Below are positions 1 through 7,708 of a stretch of 64,000 nucleotides of DNA, one piece after another. The DNA is from Vreelandella titanicae BH1. Its GTDB lineage: Bacteria > Pseudomonadota > Gammaproteobacteria > Pseudomonadales > Halomonadaceae. The stretch covers positions 124,001 to 188,000 of the forward strand of contig NZ_AOPO01000006.1 of NCBI RefSeq assembly GCF_000336575.1, given 5' to 3'. Made by a program: the position numbers and the translations under genes. Under the pieces are notes generated by a model. It was not told the DNA's origin, ran no database searches, and worked only from the letters and a program-made list of their open reading frames with translations. Every line of letters begins with the position of its first letter. The stretch's first letter is position 1.

Positions 1-750
1 AAAGCTAACGTCCGCATCGTGATCCTGCAGGTAAATGGGTGCGCAGCCGTGGGCTTCGTCGTAGTTGGGTTCGCCAATCCACTCGGTGGTGCCTTGCACT
101 TCAGCATGGTGCTGAACCACTACGCCGTTATGCAGCACGGTGATGTAGGCAGGTGATTCAAGGGCGCCTTCATCATCAAAACGTGGCGCGGTGTAGAGGA
201 TGTTATAGCTCTGCCACTCACCGGGCGGGCGGGATGCGTTGACCAGCGGAATATGCTGTTTGTAGATAGATGCCGCTTGGCCGTTGGGATAGGTCGGGTT
301 GTCATAGGAGTCCAGCACTTGCACTTCATAACGCTCCTGCAGGAAGACGCCGCTATTGCCCCGATCTTGACCATCCATGCCTTCAAGATCCTCTGGAGAA
401 CGCCACTCCAGGTAGAGCTGCACGTCGCAGAAATCCTGGCGTGTGCGTATTCCTCCCGCGCCGCGATTCACCGTCATCACGCCATCTTCCACTTGCCACT
501 CGGCTGGCCCACCCTCCTCGGCTTCCCACGCGTCTAAATTGGTGCCATCGAATAGCACGATGGCATCGGAGGGAACGCCAGACTCAGGCACTGAAACCGA
601 AGGGGGCACAGGCTCCCACACTTCGGTTTTGGTGGATTGCTGCTCGGGTGTCAGCGCCTCTTTCGAGGCGTCTTCTTGTGCCGCGCTGTCGAATGCCAAC
701 AAACTGCCACAAGCCAATAAGCAGAATGCCTGGGCGTATTGATAGTTCAT
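1..750 (-). CDS. DUF1080 (3-keto-disaccharide hydrolase-like) exported protein, C-terminus beyond window
   Basis: Reading leftwards from ATG at 750 the frame is open to the window edge (250 codons, no stop), so the 3' end is missing. AAGGAG lies 7 bases before the ATG. Residues 1-25 are a hydrophobic export signal; LLAC at 11-14 could be a lipobox, though the n-region lacks positive charge. The LamG-like jelly roll of PF06439 starts with IVLFDGTNL (64-72), with the family's GNSGVFLQ segment at 131-138. Known members hydrolyse 3-keto-glycosides made by a GMC-type dehydrogenase; a GMC enzyme and its small subunit are encoded directly upstream on the same strand. The family call is firm; the substrate is inferred from neighbours. 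Confidence 0.85.
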   Translation of the reverse strand, partial: MNYQYAQAFCLLACGSLLAFDSAAQEDASKEALTPEQQSTKTEVWEPVPPSVSVPESGVPSDAIVLFDGTNLDAWEAEEGGPAEWQVEDGVMTVNRGAGGIRTRQDFCDVQLYLEWRSPEDLEGMDGQDRGNSGVFLQERYEVQVLDSYDNPTYPNGQAASIYKQHIPLVNASRPPGEWQSYNILYTAPRFDDEGALESPAYITVLHNGVVVQHHAEVQGTTEWIGEPNYDEAHGCAPIYLQDHDADVSF

Positions 751-767
751 CAATGCTCTCCTTTCCA

Positions 768-1427
768 TTATGTGGCCCAAGCAGGCTCGCCGTTATAAGG
801 CGCGCAGCCCTCGTAGCGGCCTGGCACCGCTTCGTAGCGCAAGACTTCAGTCGCGCCAACTTCTGAGGTGAAGAAGCCGAACAGCGTTAGCTGCTTCATC
901 ATAGTGAAGTAGTGTGGAAGCGCTTTCTCGCTATCCGCGTGCTCCTGGGATGACTGGGTTTCCGCCGTTTGATTTTGAGCGGTCTGGGTCTCTGCAGTCA
1001 GTGCCTCAGCAGGGGTTGGCTGCTTTCTGCGGGCCTGTTGCTGGGCGTGCGCCATCGCTTCGCGATCCAACTCGTTTACGAGCTCTAACCGCTGCTCGCC
1101 ACTCAGCGCTATAAAATCACGTTCGTAAGCCGCTCTGCTGCGTGCCTCAAGCTGCGCTAAACCAAAATAGAACACCTCTCTTTCTGAGGGCGTATAGCAG
1201 TCGCTGACGAACAGGGCCATAAACTCCCCGACGCCAGCGTCTTTAGCACCTGGGGTATCGGTTCTGGGCAGAATGGTTTCGGCAAGCTCGTCCAGCCGCT
1301 CTACATCACGGCTGCTAAAGGGATGGCCTGACTGGCCAGCATCGCTAAAGGCAAATAGGGATTTGCCTCCAATCATCGCTGTACCGGTCGTCAGGGCGAT
1401 CATTTTGAGTAATTCGCGACGATTCAT
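768..1427 (-). CDS. Gluconate 2-dehydrogenase subunit 3-like small subunit, Tat-exported
   Basis: 219 aa. The start is ATG 1427, overlapping the stop of the upstream GMC gene as ATGA, which suggests translational coupling; a longer frame to 1568 only runs inside the GMC gene. The N-terminus NRRELLKMIALTTGTAMIGG is a twin-arginine signal, so the folded dehydrogenase pair is probably exported together. The fold matches the small subunit of membrane FAD dehydrogenases (gluconate 2-dehydrogenase subunit 3 family), which escorts or stabilises the GMC flavoprotein. Odd point: a Thr/Glu/Gln/Ala-rich stretch around residues 138-170 (PAEALTAETQTAQNQ...) looks like a low-complexity insertion. No cytochrome c subunit is visible in the window. 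Confidence 0.85.
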   Translation of the reverse strand: MNRRELLKMIALTTGTAMIGGKSLFAFSDAGQSGHPFSSRDVERLDELAETILPRTDTPGAKDAGVGEFMALFVSDCYTPSEREVFYFGLAQLEARSRAAYERDFIALSGEQRLELVNELDREAMAHAQQQARRKQPTPAEALTAETQTAQNQTAETQSSQEHADSEKALPHYFTMMKQLTLFGFFTSEVGATEVLRYEAVPGRYEGCAPYNGEPAWAT

Positions 1428-3118
1428 GACAGGTTCCCCCGCTTCAGCTCTTCCACCGCATAGTCCACCGCCCGAGCGGTAAGCGCCATATAGGTTAGAG
1501 AAGGATTTACACAAGAGGATGACGTCATGCAGGCGCCATCCGTAACAAACACATTGGGCGCATCCCACACCTGGTTGTGGCTATTGAGCACTGAGGTTTT
1601 CGGGTCACGGCCCATACGCGCGGTGCCCATCTCATGGATCCCCATGCCTGGCGCGTAATCGCCTACGTCACCTGTGACGTTCTTCACGCCCGCGGCCTCA
1701 AGTAAGTCGACCGCATCTTGAACCATGTCCCGACGCATATCGCGCTCGTTTTGCTTGAGTTCAACGTCGATCGACAGCACCGGCAGCCCCCATTTATCGC
1801 GAACGCTGTGGTCAAGGGAGATGCGGTTATCGTGATCGGGCAGCATTTCGCCGAAGCCCGTCATACCGATCGTCCAACCGCCTGGCTGGCTAAGTGCTTG
1901 CTTTAAATCAGCGCCGATATTGAGCTCAGCAATTTCGCGATCCCATCCCTCGCGGCTCGCCGCGCCTTGATAACCAAACCCACGCACGTAGCTTCGCTGC
2001 TCATCGCCTACGTTGCGAAAGCGCGGAATGTAAAAGCCCGCAGGACGGCGTCCGAAGTAGTATTTGTCGAGATAGCCTTCCACTTCGCCACTGGCACCGC
2101 AGCGGAAGTGGTGATCCATCACGTTGTGACCCAGTTCGCCGCTGCTACTGCCCAAGCCCCCTTCCCAGACATCGGTGGCGGAGTTCATCAAAATCCAGGT
2201 AGTGTTGAACGTAGACGCATTGAGGAAGATGACATCAGCGGTGTACTCATGGACTTCATGGGTCTCAGCGTCAATCACCTCAACGCCCCGCGCCCGCTGA
2301 CGGTCTTTGTCGTACAGCACCTGGCTGACAATCGAGAATGGCCGTAACGTTAGATTACCTGTGGCCACCGCCGCGGGAAGCGTGGCGGACTGGGTGCTGA
2401 AATAGGCACCATAAGGGCAACCCAGCCAGCATTTATTGCGGTATTGGCAGTTGACGCGATTTTGTTCCGGCTTTGGCTGGGTAATATTGGCGACTCGGCT
2501 GTGGATAAGATGGCGCTGCCCACCAAAGGCCTCTTTAATACGCTTGGCGGCATCTTTTTCCACGCAGTTAAGCGGTATTGGCGGCAGAAACTCGCCATCG
2601 GGAAGAATATCTAGCCCTTCCTGAGTACCTGCAATACCGGCAAAGCGCTCCACATAGTCATACCACGGGGCGATATCTTCATAGCGAATCGGCCAATCAA
2701 TGGCGATGCCTTCACGCTGGTTGGCCTCGAAGTCCATAGGGCTGAGCCGATAGCTTTGCCGCCCCCAAAGCAGTGAGCGCCCCCCTACGTGATAGCCGCG
2801 AAACCAGTCAAAGCGCTTCTCTTCCACGTAGGGATTGGCCTGTTCATCCGCCCACATGCCCATGGTGGCTTCGTTAAGGGGGTAGTCGCGCCTGAGCACG
2901 GGGTGTTTAGCGATCATCTCCTGGGTCGGCTCATTGCGGTGGGGATAATCCCACGCCTCTTTATGGGCATTGTGGTAATCCTTCACGTGTTCAATGTTGC
3001 GCCCACGCTCAAGCAGTAAAACCTTCAAGCCTTTCTCTGTAAGTTCTTTAGCGGCCCAGCCGCCGCTAATGCCTGAGCCAACCACGATGGCATCGTAGTG
3101 ATTATCTGGCATGGTCAT
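1424..3118 (-). CDS. GMC-family FAD-dependent dehydrogenase, large subunit (glycoside/polyol oxidising)
   Basis: 564 aa. N-terminal Rossmann motif VVGSGISGG (GxGxxG at 14-19) binds FAD. A Cys cluster (CQYRNKCWLGCPYG) is typical of the two-subunit gluconate/glucoside dehydrogenase branch. The C-terminal GMC_C domain contains HEMGTARMG and the CVNPSLT-type region that holds the catalytic His. The start at 3118 has GGAAG upstream. The protein has no signal peptide, so it probably rides out with the Tat-exported small subunit encoded next (ATGA overlap). Family precedents are glucoside 3-dehydrogenase and fructose/gluconate dehydrogenases; the DUF1080 gene and epimerase-like genes around it favour oxidation at C3 of a glycoside. 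The substrate is not proven by sequence. Confidence 0.88.
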   Translation of the reverse strand: MTMPDNHYDAIVVGSGISGGWAAKELTEKGLKVLLLERGRNIEHVKDYHNAHKEAWDYPHRNEPTQEMIAKHPVLRRDYPLNEATMGMWADEQANPYVEEKRFDWFRGYHVGGRSLLWGRQSYRLSPMDFEANQREGIAIDWPIRYEDIAPWYDYVERFAGIAGTQEGLDILPDGEFLPPIPLNCVEKDAAKRIKEAFGGQRHLIHSRVANITQPKPEQNRVNCQYRNKCWLGCPYGAYFSTQSATLPAAVATGNLTLRPFSIVSQVLYDKDRQRARGVEVIDAETHEVHEYTADVIFLNASTFNTTWILMNSATDVWEGGLGSSSGELGHNVMDHHFRCGASGEVEGYLDKYYFGRRPAGFYIPRFRNVGDEQRSYVRGFGYQGAASREGWDREIAELNIGADLKQALSQPGGWTIGMTGFGEMLPDHDNRISLDHSVRDKWGLPVLSIDVELKQNERDMRRDMVQDAVDLLEAAGVKNVTGDVGDYAPGMGIHEMGTARMGRDPKTSVLNSHNQVWDAPNVFVTDGACMTSSSCVNPSLTYMALTARAVDYAVEELKRGNLS

Positions 3119-3148
3119 CTTCCTTATTGTGTTGTTGTTCGCGTCGAA

Positions 3149-4048
3149 TCACACATCGCAGCGCTGAATAGCTGCCTGCAGTGATTCTATTTTTGCCTGT
3201 TGGCTAGTACGGTCAGGGAGAAATTCTTGGGCGATATAGCCCTGAAAGCCGGTATCTCGAATAGCGCGGCAAATCGCGGGGTAGTTGAGCTCTTGGGTGT
3301 CGTCTATTTCATGGCGCCCAGGCACACCGGCAGTATGGTAATGGCCGAAAAAGCGATGGTTTTCACTGATAGTGCGAATGACATCGCCCTCACTAATCTG
3401 CATGTGATAGATGTCATAGAGCAGCTTGAAGTTGGGCGAATCGAGGCGACGGCAAAGCTCAATGCCCCAAGCCGAGTTGTCACAAAGATAATCGGGGTGG
3501 TCGATTTTGCTGTTGAACAGCTCCATCTGTAGCACCACGCCTTTTGCCTCTGCCTGGGCAAGAATCTCCTTCAGCCCCGTTTCGGCATTTTGCAAACCCT
3601 GTTCAGGGCTCATACCCCGGGCATTGCCGCTAAAACAAATGAGATTGGTGTAGCCCGCTTGGCTGACCAGATCGATATGATGGAGGTATCGCTCAATCAG
3701 CTCTGAGTGAAAGCGGGTATCGCCCCAGCCATCCTCAAGGCTCAACTCAGCGCCATTACACATGGAAGAGTCGAGCCCATACCGCTGAAGCACAGGCCAC
3801 TCTTCTGGCCCCACCAGATCAATCGCCGTAATGCCCAACTCAGTTGAAAGCTGGCAAAGCTCTTCCAAAGATAGAAAATCGAATGTCCAACGAGCGACTG
3901 AATGATGGATATTGCCTTTTAGTGCCCGCTGAGAAGGCGTATCGTCAGCCAGGGCTCGAGATCCAAGCTGAGGTAGCGCCGCCAGACCAATAGCACCGGT
4001 AACGCTGTGGCGCAGCAGGCTACGCCGATCAATTAGGTAGCGCTTCAT
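3149..4048 (-). CDS. Exported TIM-barrel sugar isomerase/epimerase-like protein (AP endonuclease 2 superfamily)
   Basis: 299 aa. N-terminus IDRRSLLRHS followed by a hydrophobic stretch ending at ALADD is a Tat signal. The mature part is a xylose-isomerase-like TIM barrel (PF01261) with metal-ligand motifs such as LQMELFNSK, LLYDIYHMQ and GHYHTAG, close to hydroxypyruvate isomerase-type proteins. It lies 30 bases upstream of the GMC gene on the same strand. Members of this fold isomerise or epimerise sugars, and some cleave 3-keto-glycosides by beta-elimination; that second role fits the neighbourhood but is an inference. Confidence 0.8.
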   Translation of the reverse strand: MKRYLIDRRSLLRHSVTGAIGLAALPQLGSRALADDTPSQRALKGNIHHSVARWTFDFLSLEELCQLSTELGITAIDLVGPEEWPVLQRYGLDSSMCNGAELSLEDGWGDTRFHSELIERYLHHIDLVSQAGYTNLICFSGNARGMSPEQGLQNAETGLKEILAQAEAKGVVLQMELFNSKIDHPDYLCDNSAWGIELCRRLDSPNFKLLYDIYHMQISEGDVIRTISENHRFFGHYHTAGVPGRHEIDDTQELNYPAICRAIRDTGFQGYIAQEFLPDRTSQQAKIESLQAAIQRCDV

Positions 4049-4094
4049 AAAGCATCCTCGCGTTCGTCATCTAAATGAGATGGCCTTGGCGTGC

Positions 4095-4988
4095 TTACTC
4101 TTCTCGAAGCGCTGTCAGCTTCTCCTTTAAGAAGCTGTTCCCCTCAGTAATAACCGCCTCAGCGTCTAGCGGCTTATCGTGTTCGATGATGTACCACTCA
4201 ACATCAGTGGCCTCGATAGCGGGCAAGATTGCATCCCAATCCAGCACACCTTCCCCGAGCGTAGCGAACCCGCCCTCTTCTTCGGCGGTGCCTTCTGGAG
4301 CATTATCTTTGGCGTGAACAGCAAACAGTTGCCCATCGAAACGCGTTACGTACTCGGCTGGGTCAAACCCGCCCCGTGCTACCCAGGCGATATCCAATTC
4401 CGCCAACAGATCAGTTCCGGCAGCATCAAACAGATGCTCTAGCGCGGTTTTACCGTCATACACTGCAATCTCGAAGTCATGGTTGTGATACGCCAACCGG
4501 AAACCTTCGGCATCTAGCTCAGCGGCAATACCACCTAGCTCTTCACCCAGCGCCTGCCAGCCTTCGGCATCGCTAGGGCGTGCGTCCTCGGCTAGATAAG
4601 GCACTGTTAAGGTGTCGTTACCCACCGCCTGATTAAAAGCCACCGTTTCATCTAAGCGATTGCGCAAATCGTCTAGCTGCACATGACTTGAGATCACCTC
4701 AAGCGCGTGCTCTTCTAACAAAGTGTTGAGTTCTTCGGCTGTCACGTCCTGGGTGCCCACCGTCTCAATGGCAGAGATTCCCGCCCGATTTACGGCGGCT
4801 AACTGCTCCTCCAAATTGCCAAAATCACGCAGCGTATACATTTGAACAGCAATGGGTAATTCTGCTGTGCTGCTTTGTTGAGCTTGAACAACGCCAGGCA
4901 CACTCAGCACTGACAGCGCCACTGCACTAGCAGCCAGCAGAGCCTGTGAACTCAAACGCTTTGGGCGTAGCGGGGTATCCATATCCAC
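4095..4988 (-). CDS. Second exported sugar isomerase/epimerase-like TIM-barrel protein
   Basis: 297 aa; the start could be ATG 4988 or the ATG two codons later (4982). Residues about 10-36 are a Sec-type signal peptide (LAASAVALSVLSVPGVVQAQ). The rest is a PF01261 TIM barrel with IAVQMYTLRDFG at the start, YHNHDFEI and ELDIAWVARGG as metal/substrate motifs, and IIEHDKP near the end. This subgroup is common beside DUF1080 and GMC genes. First gene of the leftward cluster, 44 bases downstream of a perfect palindromic operator. It shares the fold with the next gene but is too divergent to be a recent duplicate. Confidence 0.82.
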   Translation of the reverse strand: MDMDTPLRPKRLSSQALLAASAVALSVLSVPGVVQAQQSSTAELPIAVQMYTLRDFGNLEEQLAAVNRAGISAIETVGTQDVTAEELNTLLEEHALEVISSHVQLDDLRNRLDETVAFNQAVGNDTLTVPYLAEDARPSDAEGWQALGEELGGIAAELDAEGFRLAYHNHDFEIAVYDGKTALEHLFDAAGTDLLAELDIAWVARGGFDPAEYVTRFDGQLFAVHAKDNAPEGTAEEEGGFATLGEGVLDWDAILPAIEATDVEWYIIEHDKPLDAEAVITEGNSFLKEKLTALREE

Positions 4989-5307
4989 CTCATTGTTGTT
5001 GGATTGTTATATATTGTGAAAGCGCCGACGCAAAAATGTAATCGGTTACATTTTTTTAGAACATCTCAGTAAAATGTGCAAGTCAGCCGCTTTTTTTACC
5101 GCTTTTAAGGGACAAAAAGGACTTAATACTCACACAAGTAAATTCATAACCAATTGATTATAAACAACATATAGACTATTAAAGAAAAACCTAATACTTT
5201 GGTATCAAGCAGTAGCGGCGCTTACCAACGGCTCATTTCACTATTATTTTTGCCGTCTCCCAAGCTGATACAATGGCTATCGTTTCCATCCACCAACGGA
5301 CATCAAC
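4989..5307. other. Divergent intergenic region between sugar cluster and DMT transporter
   Basis: 319 bases without a gene. It is AT-rich and separates the leftward sugar cluster from the rightward transporter. The only clear signal is the palindrome at 5032-5055; promoters for both directions presumably lie here but no confident -10/-35 pair was assigned. Confidence 0.6.
5032..5055. promoter_or_regulatory. 24-bp perfect palindrome, LacI-family-type operator
   Basis: Arms AAAAATGTAA and TTACATTTTT are perfect reverse complements around a 4-base centre (TCGG). The core TGTAATCGGTTACA fits the TGTAAnCGnTTACA pattern used by LacI-family sugar repressors. It lies 44 bases upstream of the first gene (ATG 4988) of the leftward sugar cluster. 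No LacI-family gene is in the window, so the regulator must be elsewhere. Confidence 0.65.
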
Positions 5308-6159
5308 GTGCCACTACGCGACCTGCTGCTCGGCCTCTTTGTTATCGCCATTTGGGCGCTGAATATCATTGTTATCAAGGTCGGTGTAGCGGAGCTACCG
5401 CCGCTATTGATGACCACCCTACGTTTTATGCTGGTCGCAGTTCTGCTGGTGCCCTTCTACCCGGTGGCGCGAGTGCAATTGCCGTTTTTGCTACTGTTAT
5501 CCATCACCTTCGGCAGCCTCCACTTCGCTCTTCTGTTTATTGGTTTGGAGCATGCAGAAGCAGGTACCGGCGCGCTTTTAGTACAGATGGGCACGCCCTT
5601 TGCCACATTGCTAGCGGTCATCTTTCTAAAAGAGAAGCTAGGCCCCAAACGGATTGTCGGGCTGCTACTCTCTTTTGCTGGGGTAGTCGTACTGGCCGGT
5701 GGGCCAACGCTGCCCTCTCCTTTACCACTGGCGATTCTGTTGTGCAGTGCTATGGGCTGGGCGGTGTCGCAGCTGTTGATCAAGCGTGGCCCGCCCATTG
5801 CGCCGATGGCGTTGGCAGGCTGGGTGGCGCTGTTCGCGGTGCCTCAGGTAGGGTTGGGGTCATGGCTATTTGAGAGCGGTCAGTGGCAGGCGATGCAGCA
5901 AGCAACTTGGTTAGGCTGGGGGGCGATGATTTACACCGCCGTAATGTCGTCGATTGTCGCTTACGGGATTTGGTATGCGCTTTTACGCCGTCACCCGGTT
6001 AATCGCGTGGTACCCATGACGCTACTCGTACCGGTATTGGCAGTCGGCCTAGGCGCGCTGTTAATGGGCGACAGCCTAGGCGTGCATAAACTAGTGGGCG
6101 GCGGCTTAGTGGTCGCGGGTATAGCCCTGATTGTGATCAGATTTCGCCGCCGCCGATAA
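5308..6159 (+). CDS. EamA/DMT-superfamily transporter
   Basis: 283 aa from a GTG start. Ten hydrophobic segments in two EamA repeats: the first opens with LLLGLFVIAIWALNIIVIK, the second follows LLIKRGPPIAPMAL. The protein ends in a basic tail (RFRRRR). Members export or import small metabolites such as amino acids; the substrate cannot be told. A decayed partial copy of this gene lies about 0.9 kb downstream at 7021-7175, beyond a parA-like gene. Confidence 0.88.
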   Translation: MPLRDLLLGLFVIAIWALNIIVIKVGVAELPPLLMTTLRFMLVAVLLVPFYPVARVQLPFLLLLSITFGSLHFALLFIGLEHAEAGTGALLVQMGTPFATLLAVIFLKEKLGPKRIVGLLLSFAGVVVLAGGPTLPSPLPLAILLCSAMGWAVSQLLIKRGPPIAPMALAGWVALFAVPQVGLGSWLFESGQWQAMQQATWLGWGAMIYTAVMSSIVAYGIWYALLRRHPVNRVVPMTLLVPVLAVGLGALLMGDSLGVHKLVGGGLVVAGIALIVIRFRRRR

Positions 6160-6180
6160 AGGTCATATCGAGGGAAATCA

Positions 6181-6216
6181 GCGTAGCGACATCGGCAGCA
6201 GCGCCGTCATCGAAAC
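6181..6216. repeat. Decayed fragment matching the 5' part of the DUF192 gene
   Basis: About 35 bases (GTAGCGACATCGGCAGCAGC...) match 7630-7665, within the signal-peptide part of the DUF192 gene, with only three or four differences and in the same orientation. It sits just after the DMT stop codon, where the normal gene order (DMT then convergent DUF192) would place it. Read together with the DMT fragment at 7021-7175 it suggests a broken tandem copy of the DMT-DUF192 segment around the ParA gene. Confidence 0.55.
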
Positions 6217-6276
6217 GTCACATATCCACTCAGGCCAATCAGTTAGACTGAACAGTCACCAAGCCGGGAGTTCCCT

Positions 6277-7011
6277 ATGCAGATGCTGGCGCTTTACAGT
6301 ATCAAGGGGGGCGTGGGCAAGACCGCCTCCGCCGTCAACCTCGCCGCCGAAGCGGCACGCGACGGCAGGCGAGTATTGCTGTGGGATCTCGATCCGCAGG
6401 CCGCCACCACCTTCTATCTACGCAGCAAACCCAAAGTGCGTGGTGGCGTCGGCAAACTGGTCAAGGGCAAGGCCGATCTCGACCGGGCGATCCGCGAGAC
6501 CGACATCGAAGGGCTCGACCTGCTGCCAGCGGCGCTGGGCTCGCGTGACCTGGAAGCGTCGATGGAAACCCGCAAACCCAGCCGGCTGCGTAAGATCCTC
6601 AAGCCGGTGATGGGCAGTTACGACCTGGTGATACTCGACTGCCCGCCGAGCCTGTCGGCACTCGCCGAGCAGATCTTTTCCAGCGTCGATGCCCTGCTGG
6701 TGCCGATGGTACCGACTACCCTGTCGTTGCGCACTCTTGAGCAACTGGACGGTCATCTCGACGCGGTCGACCATGCCTGCCCGATCTGGCCATTCGTGAC
6801 CCTCGCCGACCGTCGCAAGACCCTGCACCGCCAGGTGATGGAGAGTCTCAGCGAACGCTGGCCGAGGCGCTTATCGACGACCGTGCCCAACGCCAGTGAG
6901 GTCGAGCGTATGGGTATCGAACGCGCTCCGGTCGGGCATTTCGCCCGCAGCAGTCGGGGCAGTCGCGCCTACACCGCGCTGTGGCGAGAGATCGCGCAGC
7001 GTATGCAATGA
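6277..7011 (+). CDS. Orphan ParA/MinD-family ATPase
   Basis: 244 aa. Deviant Walker A KGGVGKT at 10-16, Walker A' region LLWDLDPQAATT, and Walker B LVILDCPPS define a ParA-type P-loop ATPase. GGGAG precedes the ATG. No parB gene or parS-like repeat is adjacent, so a role in plasmid or chromosome partition is unlikely to be local; solitary ParA proteins often position other cargo. Its coding DNA looks more GC-rich than the neighbours, and it lies between broken copies of its flanking genes, which suggests acquisition or a rearrangement here. Confidence 0.85.
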   Translation: MQMLALYSIKGGVGKTASAVNLAAEAARDGRRVLLWDLDPQAATTFYLRSKPKVRGGVGKLVKGKADLDRAIRETDIEGLDLLPAALGSRDLEASMETRKPSRLRKILKPVMGSYDLVILDCPPSLSALAEQIFSSVDALLVPMVPTTLSLRTLEQLDGHLDAVDHACPIWPFVTLADRRKTLHRQVMESLSERWPRRLSTTVPNASEVERMGIERAPVGHFARSSRGSRAYTALWREIAQRMQ

Positions 7012-7020
7012 CCTTCTGAG

Positions 7021-7175
7021 CTTCGCTCTGCTGTTAATTGGCTTGCAGCAGGCGGAAGAGGTACCGGCGCGCTGTTAAGGGACGACAGCCTAGGCGTGCA
7101 TAAACGAGTCGGTGGCGGCTTAGTGGTCGAGGGTATAGCCCTGAGCGTGGTCAGGTTTCGCCGCCGCCCAGTTTA
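7021..7175 (+). pseudogene. Internally deleted remnant of a second DMT transporter gene
   Basis: 7021-7077 matches DMT positions 5523-5580 and 7075-7170 matches 6061-6155 at roughly 85-90% identity. The two blocks join at GGCGCGCT, which in the intact gene occurs at both 5569-5576 and 6052-6059, so a 483-base deletion between these 8-bp repeats explains the junction. One base is also missing near 7058 (GAAGAGG versus GAAGCAGG), breaking the frame. It does not code for a functional product. Confidence 0.75.
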
Positions 7176-7706
7176 ATCTCCAGGCTGGCAGAAACCGGCT
7201 TCTTCAGGAATAGAAACACAGTCCCCTACTTTGATACCGCGCTCGGCAAAGTAGCCGCCATTAACCTCTAACGCTGAATGATAAGCCGCACCTGCAGGAT
7301 AAGAGGGGCAGTCGCTCGGCGACGAGGATTCGCAGGGCTGCATGGTATTAATCGCCACAATCCGCCCATCGCTATCGATAAAGGCAATATCCAGAGGGAT
7401 TAGCGTGCGATACATCCAAAAGGCATTGTTGGCCGACTGCTCGTTCTCAAAGCGAAACAGCATGCCACTTTTTTCGGGCAAGCTCTCACGCCCCATTAAC
7501 CCGCGCTGGCGCTGCGTAGCCGTTTCCGCCACTTCAACCTCTAGACGATGTGGGCCGCCCTCGCTGTGAATAGCCAGCGCCAGCGTCTGCATCTCTTGTG
7601 CAGACGCCTGCCCCCAAGCAAACGAGCTGAGTAGCGACATCGGCAACAGCGCCGCCATCGGTAACAGTAAAGACGCCTTAAGCAGCGTGCGACGCGTGGG
7701 ATCCAT
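7173..7706 (-). CDS. DUF192 family protein, Tat-exported
   Basis: 177 aa. N-terminus DPTRRTLLKASLLLPMAALL is a twin-arginine signal. The DUF192 core has RQRGLMGRESLPEKSGMLF, MYRTLIPLDIAFID and a Cys pair region (MQPCESSSPSDCPSY). The function of DUF192 proteins is not established. The ATG is 2 bases after the modC stop, so it is the last gene of the pyk-modABC transcription unit. A fragment of its 5' region is found at 6181-6216. Confidence 0.85.
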   Translation of the reverse strand: MDPTRRTLLKASLLLPMAALLPMSLLSSFAWGQASAQEMQTLALAIHSEGGPHRLEVEVAETATQRQRGLMGRESLPEKSGMLFRFENEQSANNAFWMYRTLIPLDIAFIDSDGRIVAINTMQPCESSSPSDCPSYPAGAAYHSALEVNGGYFAERGIKVGDCVSIPEEAGFCQPGD

Positions 7707-7708
7707 GC

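Noticed and set aside
270..866. 198-codon rightward frame across the DUF1080 and small-subunit genes
   Set aside because: Overlaps two genes supported on the other strand, Arg/Pro-rich composition, no ribosome-binding site.
5199..5873. 224-codon rightward frame overlapping the DMT gene
   Set aside because: Shifted frame of the DMT gene without domain similarity.
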